A DNA stretch of 64,000 nucleotides from Perkinsus olseni (Eukaryota; Perkinsozoa; Perkinsida), in the NCBI GenBank assembly GCA_013115125.1, contig JABANN010000110.1, positions 1-64,000 of the forward strand. Direction: 5' to 3'. This document shows, piece by piece, positions 33,129 to 45,261 of the stretch. A program made the position numbers and the translations under genes. The notes beneath the pieces were generated by a model. The model did not search any database. It was not told where the DNA came from and saw only the letters and a list, made by a program, of their open reading frames with translations. The stretch's first letter is position 1. Every line of letters starts with the position of its first letter.

Positions 33129-34777
33129 TCAGCTCGCCGAGAGAAACCCTATGGCCAACGAAATTCTTATCCGTGCGGCGGCTGCTACCCTTCAGATTGC
33201 GAATCTTAGGTCGAAGCTGGCCTACCGCAGTGTGCGGCCGTATAACTCGCTCTCGTTCATATTGTCCACTGCATCTTTGGCATCCCCTTCCTCATAGAAC
33301 TCCACGAACGCAAACCTGAAATACGGCGCTACGGATTCAAAAAGGAATCTTATCCATCCGTGTTGCGCAAGCATGACCTGCGTACGACGGCTGAGCGGAA
33401 GACGCTATCGAATCAGAGGGGCAGCAGACTACCGAAAAGGTACAGCGCGTAAGCACGAAAAGGATGTTCGTAAAGAGGACTGCACAATGCCGAGTCCGTA
33501 GAGGACGGGGATCGGAAGGCAAAGTAAACGTAGAAACGCATCGCTGGGCTGCGCGAGCACCTAGGGCCACTCGGGTGCCAATCCGAGCGATTCGATTGAT
33601 GATTCAATGGTCCTACACGACAGCGTTGATGAGGTCAACCAACACACGAAACAAGTCCTTACTCCCGAAATACAGCGACATTAGTGCACCCCCGAGGATG
33701 TCAGAATGACGTATGAAATCTGTGACGGCGATACCGCCTTCTCGCATCCGTGTGCGATTCATGTTGTTGTAGACATGGATCTCATATCCAGACAAGTTGC
33801 CCCCCCAGAGCGGTACATGGTTTTAAGCGGAGAAGTGTCGGCGAAGAGGCACTGCATTCCCCCCTTTACTACCCTCGATGCTTGTTTGTACCCCGCTCAA
33901 CTGGCAGCTCGACCTTCTTGATCTCACCAAACGCTGAAAACAAGGCCCACAGTGGCGCCAGAGGGCGCTTCCCGCATCATTCATATGACGAACCCGATAC
34001 CTATTTACGATGAAAATTCCCTAACAGATCTCCTCTAGGGCAGCCTGGACGCTCTGGCACTGTGTTCAGCGTCAAAGTACCGAACTCAGGGCTCGCACTG
34101 GAAGGTTGCAGAAGGGCGAACACCCTCAATGGCATACGGGCAATGATGATGAAGTCGGCGTGCCGAGACATCGGCTTTTCGGAGACGGTTATGGATGGGA
34201 TTTTTTTCGATCTCGCAATGACACAGGGTGTCCCACCATAAAGGACAAACTTTGCAACCATTGCCATTAAGGGAGGTTGCGTAGGCGTTCTCGATGCTGC
34301 TGAACAAGATGGCACGGTCGGCGAAGCGAAGTTTGCGAAATAATTCCTCTCACTATATTGCTCTGTCCTCACTGAAATCGACTCATCCTTATGATCCCGT
34401 TTTCCCAAAAGCGTGGGGCTGTGGCCACAGTGAAAATGTTCAGAAATGAGCGAATCTCGCCATGCCGACGACTTAGTTGGATCAGCGACATCGAAAACCC
34501 CCTACGCAACCTCCCCTAAACCACAAACCCCAATGGATAAAAATTTCGCCCTTTCTAGTGGGACACTCTGTAGTTGAAGGCCCTTTGGGTTGATTCCGAC
34601 GGCGAAGTGATGACCACAAAGAGCCACGAAGATTCGGCCAGCGTCCTCATCACTACTACTTTGAAAAGCGGCCATGACGACAGTTTTGTCAACTTGCTCC
34701 TCCAGGCCGCCGACGTAGACCGTCCGAGCCATCTGGTCCACGGAGCTGCCACCAGGTGCCGCTGATGCGAGAGCCAT
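33129..34777 (-). CDS. Single-RRM RNA-binding protein, PPIE-like RRM
   Basis: ATG 34777 opens a short leader and MARTVYVGGLEEQVDKTVVM (RNP2 is TVYVGG). Exon 1 ends near 34664 and joins in phase to FGEIKKVELPVERGTNKHR at about 33938-33870. That joins, splitting a glycine codon, to the exon beginning at 33315, which restores RGFAFVEF (RNP1) followed by DAKDAVDNMNESELYGRTLR. After a 36-nt intron the protein ends with a short tail at TGA 33129-33131, total about 120 residues. The motif DNMNESELYGRT is closest to the RRM of cyclophilin E (PPIE), but no cyclophilin domain follows. Two introns of about 0.55 and 0.7 kb are long for this window. Likely a small nuclear splicing-related RNA-binding protein. 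Confidence 0.75.
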
Positions 34778-35218
34778 GTCTAATAACAGCAGACAGCAGC
34801 TGACAGCAACAACAGAAGAGAATAGACAGAGTTTTCATGCAATTTGCACGAAACCTTCTTTGAAAATTTCAGACGATTATCTGTGGAAGCGTCTCACGAG
34901 TTTCAAGAGTTTCTCGGCAGTAAATCGAACGTGCAAATGAGGACACTCCTGAGAGCGTTATTGAAGGTCGGGGAAGATCGTTTAATAGGGATCCTGACTA
35001 TCGTGGCTCACGTTCATCGCGGGCGTGCTGATAAAGGGTGGTCGATGCGCTCTGAGTCTTACTACCGATATCTGGGTAGGGGTAAGCGTAGCAATTGCCG
35101 TAACTATCGGCTAAGCCGGCACGTGTGTTATAGAACAGAAATGTGGGTAGAAACGGTCCCTACTGGGGTTCGACCCTGCGTGTATTGACTGGAGCAGCTT
35201 CGCTTTACCACAGTAGTA

Positions 35219-37450
35219 CATGTACGGCGGTAGCGGTAGCAGGAGCGGCTACAGCCCGCATGAGCATCTATTCTCGAGACTAGCGGGTATCTACCCCAAC
35301 CTACCCCGACTACGACAAGACATAACCAGCCTCTTGCAGACCATTCAATCACTCCGCCCCAACGTTGGTGCGTAGTACCACAACTTCCCCTTCTCCTGGC
35401 CACTCGCCCTCCTCAGGTGTATTCGGCAGCGGCCGGAATCAAGTACAGCTGTTCTACCTGTACGGCACTGTGCCGATAGTTTTCTCGGGTGCTACATACA
35501 ACATTCCAATGACTGTATACTTCGGTAAGCACCACTCACGCCGTCTTGTAACGAGGATGCCCTCCACCCTCCCTTCAGATCCTCCCTACCCGTCGGTCCC
35601 TCCTCGATGTTTTGTTTCTCCCACAGCGGGCATGTCCATTAAGCCCAGGCATCAGCATGTGGACCATAATGGTATGGTCTACCTGCCCTACCTCAATACC
35701 TGGAGCCCGTATTCAAGTACACTACCGGAGCTCGTCACAATAATAGCAAGTACTGCGGAGGGAGTTTCAAAACTTCGTGAACAACTTTGAATTCTCAAAT
35801 TTTCTCAACGACCGACCGTATGGAACTGCCACTTGGTAACTTTATTGTGCTTTCACAAAAGCAGATCGCTACCGTTTTGTCTGAGACCCGGCTCGTCGCC
35901 TTTGGGTCACCGAGAATAGCAGTCGGGTGTGACAGGCACATTCTCTGCGGATCCCCCGGTCTACAGCACAGGTCCTCCACAACAACAGCAACAGCAGCAG
36001 CAGCCACAGCCGCAGACGGTACTATCAGATTTGCATCGATTTCGTGTATGTTATGGGACCTTGATAACAGATACGCCCCGTCAACGGGCCAACGGCGACT
36101 GGAGGAATCGGTCAGCCAGCAGCATCGAAGGTAGTAGGTTCTTCTCCGTAGTGACCTTTGTCATCCTCGATTGCAGCGCCTCTGTAGTTGATACACTGTT
36201 AGCTTGTCTCGCGCAGCAGGATTGACAGGACCGCGGCTGCCGTGGCTGCCGTGGCTCAGGTTCAGCCCTCTGGAGTCGTTCAGAATTCCTCAGGAAGTGC
36301 TGTTGGTAATGACCGACGACAAAGCGCCTATGCTGCGAAGCTCCGCTTGCAGGAGGTACTATAATAGGGCGATTCGAATCCGCATCGCTCCGCCTCTGTG
36401 AAAGTGGAGAATATTCTCGAGGCCTGGAAAATTGGAATGCAATCGCTACGAGGCGAGCTTGCCATTGTGAACGATGAAATGCGCCATGGTGTGGTTGATT
36501 AGGTCGAGGATCGTACCACGGAAATGATCGAGAAGACCCGAGAGTATAACCTTGCTCGAGAGACAGCGGCCACAGCAGTGAAGGAGGTAGTATCTTGGGG
36601 GCGGCTGTGGTAGACCGCTACCCTAGTCTGTAGTCTAAGGAATTCATTATGGCGAGCTGATTAGCGTGCAACCTGCGTAGGGCGGCGGCATCTGTCGGGA
36701 ACATTGTATGGTAAAGGTGACTTCATATATCGGACAGGGGAAGTTGTGTGTGTTGCTTGCTCTCCACTGTAACCTTTCGCTCTGTTCTCACAGGCCCAAG
36801 TATGGCTAGCAGGCCCTAAGTCGACGGCTAGCACTGATTCTACCAATGCTGATGAGCAAGAGAGCAAGCTCAAGTCGGAGCTTGGAGCGCAGGTAGTAGG
36901 GGAAGCAGCTGGCAGATGACTTGCTGATTTCTATTGACAGGTGTTGGAGTTGGTGGAGGAGGATTGCTCCTTAGATGAGTGGCTGCTTGGGTTGGATGAT
37001 GCTTTGAAGTAGTAGGGATGGATGCCATCGGTCAACGGCTAGAAGCTGTGGATAATACATCGGCGAGCCTCGGCTTATCGTGGCTAAGGGCGATCCTTCG
37101 GAACGTCGTACAACCCAGTGCTTTTGGCCAGAAATGGCTTCGCCGCAATTTACTTGAAAGATCGATCATCGAGTAGCATTTCAATCTTTGCTGATCTGCG
37201 AGGACCCCTGATGGGAGGACAGTGTGGATAGTCTCACACTCGCGTCCATCGATTAGCCTGTGTTCGGTGCTTACAGTAGGGAGGAGCTATGATGGTCAGT
37301 GCCGCTGGTGATGGAGACATCAGGTCCAACTCGATCGATATCGAAGCGTATCTTCGGGAAATAAGGTCGACATCTAGGAAGCAGTTTGAGGTTCGGGCGT
37401 TGAGGCAAAAAGCCGTCACGCAGTTGCAAGCGGCTATTATATACAAGTAA
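35219..37450 (+). CDS. TSG101: TSG101/VPS23, ESCRT-I subunit
   Basis: ATG 35219 starts MYGGSGSRSGYSPHEHLFSR. The intron 35370-35417 or close by joins in phase to QVQLFYLYGTVPIVFSGATY and IPMTVYF, then across a second intron DPPYPSVPPRCFVSPTAGM and HVDHNGMVYLPYLNTW. This is a complete UEV domain, a ubiquitin E2 fold without the catalytic cysteine. A polyglutamine/proline stretch (about 35975-36015) and coiled-coil exons (VENILEAWKIGMQSLRGELA; VLELVEEDCSLDEWLLGLDD) follow. The last exon has IDIEAYLREIRSTSRKQFEV and RALRQKA, the steadiness box that binds VPS28/VPS37, ending TAA 37448-37450. It sorts ubiquitinated cargo at endosomes. A few central exon borders are uncertain. Confidence 0.85.
35975..36015 (+). 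repeat. CAA/CAG run encoding polyglutamine in TSG101
   Basis: About eight glutamine codons, mixed CAA and CAG, followed by PQPQ. It lies in the proline/glutamine-rich linker between UEV and coiled coil. Confidence 0.8.
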
Positions 37451-38499
37451 GTCTGGGGGGGGGCTCTCTTACATTCCGGCGGCGGTGCACCGTCGCATTC
37501 TGCGGCTTATTCGCTACACTCACCGAGTGTAAGGGTTGTGGTAATCGTAGTCCGATGTCGGGTCCTGGAAGGGGCAGTCATACCGATACGCTTGGCGAGG
37601 CGGTATGGGTCCGTTGTGGATGATGTAGTTGGCGGCTGATTTTTATTGGGAGGTCAACTGTGTGCTACTACAGCGTCCGATACAGACTATAACGAGGAAA
37701 TGCGATACGGCCACTATGCGACATGTAAAAATTTGGCCACTATGCCAACAGCAACAGCTGGGGCTCTAGGCAGCGCTCAGCAGATACGGGCTCGGTGCTC
37801 CACACGTTCGATTACCGTTCTTGGACCACGTGGGATAGTGGCAATATTCATGAACGTGTCATGGCGGAAACTTGCATGTTGCTTTTTTTCGTTACCACGT
37901 GCTGTATTTCCGCTATTGCTGGAGAGCTCGAGGGGGGATCTCGTGAAAGACATAACGCTCTGGCCAATCGGACTCGCTGTACATCGATTTTTGGGTCGAG
38001 GGATGCCTGGGGCCCCAGCGGCAGCTGCTGCCACGTGGCATCATGGCCTCATCCTTGCTTGTGTTTTCTCGTTACGGTCTGAATCATCGCCACAGAGGAC
38101 TCAACACTCTAGGCAGCCCGACTTGCTACCGTACATCGTGCTTGAGCATCATTCTTGTCGAACAACGGGAGTGGGTGGAATCATCATACAGTGGTACGTG
38201 ATGACTATCCTCTGGAATTGAATTGGTTAGTGGCGGGGATACCTCGTCGGTGTAGCAAGATGGTTGTATTACCTCAGGGAAGAGCAAGAGCAACGTCAAC
38301 GCCCCTCTACCACGACAGCAGGGCCGTCGGGGCCGACCATCAATTCTTACCCTGCTCAGTCGACTGGCTATGTAATGGCGTATCCTGCGCCTCGTTGGGG
38401 CTGAGGGCCAAGGAGGTCACCTCAGCCGCTATCACCACAATCATCATCTCCATCGACGCTATATTTGCATAGTTCCCTCTCTGTAAGATTCCGGGCTGT
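37451..38499. other. Unresolved, perhaps 5' exons of the next gene
   Basis: No recognised family. A proline/threonine-rich frame (EEQEQRQRPSTTTAGPSGPT then INSYPAQSTGYVMAYPAPRW) near 38280-38400 could be an upstream exon of the 38500-39082 gene. Confidence 0.3.
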
Positions 38500-39082
38500 T
38501 TGATCGCCGACTATTTTCTGATATTTTGTATTGAGCCACTCCCCTATGGAGGCAAGTTGCGTGCGAGTGATGTTGTCAATCGTGGTGGTTCTCCTGGAGG
38601 AATCTTTGCTGTGCGCAAAGATATCCTCGATAGGGTTTATCTTATGAATGATAGTACGGCTGAGCTGCCCATTGTAGTCACCCTTCATTGCGCATTCAAA
38701 CTCGGCGGCGACGGTGAGGATGAGGAAGTACCGGAGGATCGCTTTCTTGAGGCGGCCATTGGTGCGGCCTGCAAGCGCTTCCTTGGGGAGATGGGTAGTA
38801 GGGGGCCGAGCTTGGGTTAGAGAATCTCTATCGTCTGTCCTTGTTTATCGATCACGTATCCTCTATGTTGGAAATGACATGTCCACGGGGAGGGAATCGC
38901 CTCTCGCATTCGATACATATTCGCGGAAGGCAAGAGTGCTGGCTTGTACAGGTGCCAAGCGGATAGATTGGACTCTGGACGAGGTCACTGCTACGCCCGA
39001 TTCTGCAGCGGGGGACTTCACGGTACGGGTTAAAGTCAAGGAGGCTCGGCGGAGGAGGGCTAAGAGCAGATCGAATAGGTAA
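38500..39082 (+). CDS. Unrecognised protein, C-terminal exons
   Basis: Two open blocks appear to be spliced: LPYGGKLRASDVVNRGGSPG and GIFAVRKDILDRVYLMNDST up to about 38795, then GNDMSTGRESPLAFDTYSRK and RVLACTGAKRIDWTLDEVTA ending in a basic tail RRRRAKSRSNR at TAG 39080-39082. The intron between has GTAGTAGG and a TTAG acceptor. No domain was recognised and the start is not known. Confidence 0.45.
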
Positions 39083-39724
39083 CGATGATTGGGTACGGTT
39101 GTTGATTCGATATGTCATGCCGTAGAGCTATGAGCATCAGAGAGAGTTATGGTTAGTGATTTGGATGTTATCGTCGCGTTATTCTCACGACTATCAGACA
39201 ATATTTGTGGATCCGTCGAAAGCTAGATTGTTTGAACGCTACCTAATAAGGTGGTTCGTTAGGGATCCGGTAGCATCACCATTTTTCCTCCTTGATGAAA
39301 GATCCTTCGATGATCAGGCCGATTGCTCACCTTCAACCGCATCAAATGGTGTGGGCATCCCTCACAGCACTCCGGTCGATGGCCTCTCGACGCTGCCGAG
39401 TCTGTGTCACTAGAATTGAGGAGGGTCCGGAATCAGCTGAAGCCCCATCCTCGGGACTGATGATGATCGATTAACGTATACTGAGTTACTACTGCGACGA
39501 GCCCTTGTTGTGTTGGGTGTTCGGAAGGGATGCAGTGGAGGAAGGATTCCTCTAGTATGGTTGGGGCTCTTGAATTCTGGCGACTGTGTCCCTTTCATGA
39601 TAGGAAAAAATTTGGGATAATCGGGGACGTTGTAAGATCAGTCGCATGGAACATCAGGGCATCTTTGCTGGGTGGCTCGCAGCTCTCCAGTGGATGATCG
39701 GGCTTGGAGGTTCTCTTGGAAACC
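39083..39724. other. Intergenic, nothing firmly recognised
   Basis: No homologous exon. It probably holds the 5' leader of the orotate phosphoribosyltransferase gene. Confidence 0.4.
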
Positions 39725-41118
39725 ATGCCCGCTTCCCCGCTTGCCCCGTACCAATCGGACTTCATTGCTCTGGCCGTTGGAGCGGGATGCTTGAAGTTCG
39801 GAGAGTTCACGCTGAAGAGCGGCCGTGTTTCCCCGTATTTCTTCAACGCGGGTAGGTGGCAGGGCTTTCCAAGATAGGCCGTGGTGACCGTCCCCTCAGT
39901 GGTGTTGATGGGACTAATTGGTATCAAGGGGAAGACCCTCCCGTGATCAGGTGGCTTCTCGACTGGAGGCCAACTGCTGAAGCTAGCTGAGGCCTACGCT
40001 GATGCTATCGTGGCGGAAGGAATCGAATTCGACGTCATTTTTGGACCGGCATACAAGGTAGCCGGCGTGCAGCGGTCCCTCGGACGGTCGCGTCGAGGGG
40101 ACGTTTCGTGAATCGTGTGGTGGTAAGTGTTGATCATGATAATATACACAAATTATTAATAACGGTCATCAAGTGATAATAAGGAATAACTGATTGCCCG
40201 TCGATCGTGAATTGGTAGAGGCAGAAGCCTAGAGCGTATATCGTGAGTGAGGTTGGACTTAAAGCGGCCAAAGGAGGTCTTGCATTGTCAGGGTATCCCG
40301 CTTTGTGCAGCAGTGGCGATGGTGTTTGCCTTGAAGCACGGCCGTCCAGGGCTGCCGTATGCTTTCAATAGAAAAGAAGTGAAGGATCACGGGGAAGGAG
40401 GAATGATAATTGGCGGACCTCTCAAAGGCAGGGTGTTGGTAGGGCCGGGGTTCGAACCGGAGACCTTCGTATTACCTTTGAAATTCAGTTGATCGATGAC
40501 GTCATTACAGCCGGGACGGCCATCCAAGAGAGCGTGCACCTGTTGAGCCAGTTCCCGGAGTGTGAGCTAGTCGGGGCCATTGTGGCGGTAGATCGTCAGG
40601 AGAGGGCTTCACCAGAATCTACAAAAAGCGCGGTACAGGTAATGATGAGGTTGAGGACTGATCTTGTCTACTGGGCACAATTCGACTCTCCTCGGGCATC
40701 ACGTCGGTGCTCGGGTGGATCGCCCGTGTGACTCACTTAGAGGTGTGTGGCATCGTAAGTACAGTATTGAGGCGATAGGAATCGGCATACTCAAGGGAGG
40801 ACGGCTGAGAAGCCTTGGGGCACCACTACGGGAAGTATGATTGCTCAATATCGATGGCGAGAGCATATTTGGGTCGCCCGGTTAAACGCTTGATGATCCA
40901 ACTTGGATCGTCTCGAAAATTACGTGGGCGCATGTAGGCCATCATTACGATGTTGTGTGCAGCTGGCGAGTGAGAAGTTCGGTATCAAGATCTACTCCAT
41001 AGTCCAGCTCAACTCGATATTGACCTACGCCAGACAGGAGGGCAACTCGGGTGAAGTCATTCCTCCGGGTATGGATGAGGCCCTGGAGAAGTATCGACAG
41101 CAATATGGGGTGCTATAG
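39725..41118 (+). CDS. Orotate phosphoribosyltransferase
   Basis: ATG 39725 gives [20 protein letters not shown], then [20 protein letters not shown], the classical OPRT start. The intron from 39850 joins in phase to [20 protein letters not shown] and [11 protein letters not shown]; the next exon reads [34 protein letters not shown]. After a further intron comes [15 protein letters not shown], the PRPP-binding motif, then [15 protein letters not shown] and the C-terminal [18 protein letters not shown], stop TAG 41116-41118. It converts orotate and PRPP to OMP in de novo pyrimidine synthesis. It is closest to stand-alone fungal/bacterial PyrE (URA5 type). No OMP decarboxylase domain is fused to it, unlike animal UMPS. 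Confidence 0.9.
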
Positions 41119-41317
41119 AATGCTTTTCAAACCATGATTCGGCATTTTCCGTTTTTATGAAGGAAGGATCATTTTTCAGCCACGACTCGCTGTCTTGTTG
41201 CTTCTAAGATGATTGGTCGGTTGGGAAGAGACTATTCAGCGTCTCTTCAAGTCGGATTGGATGACGGGTGGTATCACTTATTTTCTGGCATTTACTTTCC
41301 CTGAGGTCCAAGTTCAA

Positions 41318-42332
41318 ATGGCGGACAGTATCTCGTCTCGGGCAGTGGCAGCGGCGAAGAGCACGGCGGCAGTTCGAGGGAGTATCGACGAGAGGGAGAA
41401 TGAAGCTGTGAAGTATTGGAGTGAACGAAAGGAGAGTGAGAGGGTTGGCTGGAGCTGGGTATGCTGAGCTTCCGGGGTGATTGCCGCGCACCTGATTGCC
41501 ACTGGGAACGATAGTCGATTCGTTCGTGACCAAGTTGTCCCGCGATTGAAGCCATATGTTGCCTTCCATTCGAACGTTAATGAGCAGTATTGTGGGCGTC
41601 AGTGGGAGCTGACGTAAATTCCAACTAGCTCTTGCATTCCTCTTTGCGGACTTGGGCATCGTTTTACTGCCTTAGGGATTGAGAAGGAGATAAGTGACCT
41701 ACAACACCAAGCAGCCGAGTATAGGAAGACGCTCGAAGATATTGAGAGGAAAATCAGCGGTGGACTCGGCCAACGCGTGCTGGAGGCTCCGCGAGAGGAG
41801 GTCGACGTAGTGTTGAACCGATCAGGGAACCCGATCTGGGCTGCCCGAATAATTAGGAATGACTTTTGCCAGTCCGCATATTCTATGATTCCTTCCGAAT
41901 GTGTTCGTGTTCCGATATAGTCTAGCTGGTTAGGATACCTGGCTTTCACCCAGGCGACCCGGGTCCGAGTCCCGGTATCGGAATTTTGTTGTATCGTCAG
42001 GACTTCACTGGTGATATTGACTTGGCGAAACCGGCTATCTCACGAGACCGATTGGCGGCGCAACTACGACTGCTCGAAGTCTTCGGTTCATCGGAGGCCA
42101 CCCTCGACCAGACTGGAGTCTGCAAGCTCAGTACTGATAGGGTGCTGGACTCACCCCACGATATCACTGTTACCGTTCTTCCTAGCGCTGCGGCCATTGC
42201 CTTTTTTCAGGGTTGGTACCACGGCACCAAGCACAGATCGAATCGACGCAGAGTTGGACGATTGACGACTTCGAGTTGAAAGCATCTGTCGAAGATAATT
42301 GGAAGAAACTTGCAGCCATGCTGGGTGCCTGA
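41318..42332 (+). CDS. Unrecognised coiled-coil protein whose intron holds a tRNA-Glu gene
   Basis: ATG 41318 starts MADSISSRAVAAAKSTAAVR, followed by a charged helical segment. After one or two introns an exon starting near 41678 reads IEKEISDLQHQAAEYRKTLE and EEVDVVLNRSGNPIWAARII. It would hit a stop inside the tRNA gene if not spliced. A phase-0 donor just before the tRNA (41909, or 41903) and the acceptor at 41999-42000 join it to DFTGDIDLAKPAISRDRLAA. Later sequence includes DSPHDITVTVLPSAAAIAFF and the tail IDDFELKASVEDNWKKLAAM, stop TGA 42330-42332. No family was recognised; the final small intron near 42210-42232 is uncertain. Confidence 0.5.
41911..41983 (+). tRNA. tRNA-Glu (anticodon TTC)
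   Basis: A 73-nt cloverleaf: acceptor TCCGATA pairs with TATCGGA, the anticodon stem CCTGG/CCAGG encloses CTTTCAC with anticodon TTC, and the T arm CCGGG-TCCGAGT-CCCGG is complete. The discriminator is A. No tRNA intron. A short T-run follows at 41984-41987, which may end Pol III transcription. The gene sits in the same strand as, and probably inside an intron of, the surrounding protein gene. Confidence 0.9.
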
Positions 42333-42555
42333 ATTACCATCTATGCAGGGCAAACTAGCGTTCGAGTTGGGCTTTGTGAGGATGAGTTGTGGGCTGAGTC
42401 TTTTTATAGGGCCCATTTTATCGAATAGGAGACACTGTCGGCACGAGAGAGCCTGCGGGGCCCAGGCGAAGGATCATGCGTTGATAGTGTCGCGTTGAAG
42501 GTTGCCTTCTAGCCGTTTGGCTTTGAAGCCGGCTTTTTTTCTGTATCTTCAACTC

Positions 42556-44291
42556 ATGAATTTACCAGTCACTATAACGTCAAGGAAGAGGAAGTACATC
42601 CTTGGAGGTGAGCCGCGTATTGAATAGCGTTCTCTAACTACAGTACCATCGGTCATGCTATCTCCGGCCAGCTTCCATCACTTTTCGTCGTTCTGCTTGT
42701 GATTCAGTCACGCTTCAATTCTTCATGATCTCACACAGGCATCGATTCCGGTATCGCTCTCTCATCAACTTCGGCGCTTCGGTCTGCCATTACATTTCTG
42801 TTTGACGCTTTCTCGACAACGATGCTGTTCTTTCAGCATGGGCGGCGAGTCTCTCTACAGGAGCGGTTTTGTGGATCAACGCAAAACGGAAAGCAGAGAT
42901 TAGGCATCCATACTTGGCCGAAGGTACGTCGTAACCTTCTAGAAATGCCGATACCCATACCAGTGGAACTGATCCTGGCGCCTTTTCCCGCTGCTGTCCT
43001 TAATAGGAAGTATATTCACTGGAGTGTGCTAGGACCGGACCAATAGCACCTGTCTTCGAGAAGCGCGCTGTGGGCTTGCAAGCAGGATTTTCCCGAGCAT
43101 TCATGGAGCCTCTCGAAGCTCCTTCGACTCCGCCTCATTGCACGCGACGATTCGTATTGCATTTCCGGCGACCTCGGCAGGTCGTATGAGGCCTTACAAT
43201 TGTCTCCACTCAGGCCTGGATATAGTCAAGTCTCACCCCATGGTGAAGCAATTGGTAGGGCCAGAGGTGAAGCGGTGGCGAATGCTAGGTACTGATAATC
43301 TCTCTCTGTGGAAGGGACCCCATATTCGGCCCAGCTGATACTCTCTCCAATGCTGTCCGGCATCAACACATCGATCCCCTCCTTCGCATCAGGTATCGGC
43401 ACTGTTGATCATGAGATTGGATGGGGGACCTGCACTCTGCGGCTGAAAGGCGACTACGGTGATATCTTACTCGGCTCGGCGCAGGGAAAAATAGTTGGTC
43501 TGCATGCCAGGTGCTTGTGACGTTCACCTGGCAGGGACACCAATAGGACGGATGAAACGGGAAGGGTGAGTAGGAGTCACAGCGGCATCGGGACTTGGAG
43601 TCGGTCCTGCGTAGAGACACCGAGGATGATGATGACGATCTGCAGGATATGATTGATGAGTTCGACATCCGAGGGAGTGGTTTTAGCTACTACTGGGAGA
43701 ATCCCTGGGAGATCAAATTCGGTACGTCGGTGGTAGTACGCCTTCGGCAGTGCCAGTTCGTCAACGACCGACCCGCTGGCGCACGCGACGCTAAGAATTA
43801 GTTGAGTTGAAGTTCTCTGTGATGAACCGTGATGCTAGCGGGACTTCCCTTGTCGAGTATTCGCGGCTGCGAGAGAGGTATGAGCTCCTCCGAGTTGCGC
43901 TGAGCACGTAGTAAGCCTCTGCTCGCCTGCGAGATCCTGATTGTCATCGCTCAGCGAAGCAGTATGATTCATTCCCTCAGCTGTCATCAACGCCTTTTGG
44001 CGATCGGTCCGGGCGACTAAGGCATGTGGGGTATACCTCAAGAACGCTATCACGAAGACTAAGGAGGAACTAGCCGACATGGCAGCCGAAGAAGCCGAGC
44101 CGCCCCAGCCTTGGGGCTGTGATATCGTCCTGGTGAGATGACCACTGCACCTTGTCACCAGTGGTGTCGCGGCTCGGAAAGGGGTCCGTGTGGCTGGGGC
44201 TCAAGGAGCTTCTTACGTGTCCGTGCATCCTGCTCTCAATGTTTGGCCCGAGAGACCTACTATTCACAATCACTTTGATAACTATGGATAG
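42556..44291 (+). CDS. Unrecognised membrane protein, faint TIM21/COA1-like segment
   Basis: ATG 42556 starts MNLPVTITSRKRKYILG, a basic N-terminus that could be a mitochondrial presequence. It is joined in phase to a likely membrane helix (SAITFLFDAFSTTMLFFQ). Later exons include GLDIVKSHPMVKQLVGPEVK and GTCTLRLKGDYGDILLGSAQ. The first recalls the start of TIM21/COA1 domains (helix, then a G-P turn) and the second their beta strands, but the match is weak. Further exons read MIDEFDIRGSGFSYYWENPW, AFWRSVRATKACGVYLKNAI and TKTKEELADM, ending HFDNYG at TAG 44289-44291. This may be two genes. The call is tentative. Confidence 0.35.
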
Positions 44292-44639
44292 TAATGAAAC
44301 TTATAGAGGAGCGTTTTCTCATATAGGAACGGATAGGGACAGAAACAAGCATAGATTCGGAATCGCCATCTTCTACTGCGTACCTCTATCTGGGAATGCG
44401 TCTGCTGGAAGTTTTCCCGCAATTTCGTACCAACCCGTAGGCTTGAGTGATGATATGGTGGGCAAACTCTAGTTCTCGAGTTAGTAACCACCGCCCCCCT
44501 CGTCCCCGATGATCGACGATTCGGTCTCAATATGAACGTTATGACTCAGATTTTCATCGTCCATGCGCGTTGGTGCCAGGTACATCCGACGAACTTGAGG
44601 GAGAAGTTATGCTCAGTGGCCGGGGACCCGATGGGTCAT

Positions 44640-45261
44640 CCCTACTTCGAAGTTTTCCTCGGCCGTACGCGAAAAGCAAAGGATGAATATTCGTAAACAC
44701 GCCAGGGGTCTTCACTCCAGTCAGAGACCGTCAGAGACGGTTTAGGTACAAGCGTGTGAAGGTTGTCGTGGGCACGGCCTTCACACTGATGACGCTGGGG
44801 GCGATCAGAAGAATCATGCAGACGAGACGTGAGCTCTCCGTGGAGCTTCTGGGCGCAACTGGGTCTACTCTTCCTTCTCAGGATTCTGGCGCTCCTTCGG
44901 CTTCGCCCGAGCCTTCGCGATGACTCATCCGGTGACGCGTGCGCACTTTCCTGGTGACAAGCTTTCATCATCCTTGGGCCGACGAAACTTGCTCGCTTAC
45001 TTAGATATGTCTAAGGTTAGTATAAGGCATCGAAGTGGCATCTTTCGGTCAACGTACATTGATGGAGTCATCTCCCTGGGGTAAGATTCCGATGTTGAAC
45101 TGCGCCACATCCCCTCCGCTAGGGACGGCACGACTCAGCACGATGTGCATCTGTCCGGCATCCGACCCAACGCCGATGCGCCTTGGCGGATAACGTCGGC
45201 GAGGTTGGTCCCTGATAAGGCTTCTGAAACCGAGACGCTCAATAGAAGTAAGCTGAGACAT
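44640..45261 (-). CDS. Unrecognised basic protein, two exons
   Basis: ATG 45261 reads MSQLTSIERLGFRSLIRDQP and an arginine-rich segment (RRRYPPRRIGVG), then VLSRAVPSGGDVAQFNIGIL. A donor GTACGT follows N-V. A canonical branch point TACTAAC and CTTAG acceptor near 45013-45025 lead into a second long open exon (SKRASFVGPRMMKACHQESA, then Arg/Ser-rich). No family was recognised. The intron signals are the best support. Confidence 0.4.

Noticed and set aside
33613-33795. Minus-strand 60-codon frame as an RRM gene exon
   Set aside because: The RRM motif is restored in phase by joining the exons on either side, so this lies in an intron.
34001-34408. Minus-strand 135-codon frame as a separate gene
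   Set aside because: It lies within the first intron of the RRM gene, has no homology and no splice or start support.
40440-40490. tRNA-like B box GGTTCGAACC inside an OPRT intron
   Set aside because: Neither strand gives a paired T stem or an anticodon arm; it is a chance palindrome in a 50-nt intron.
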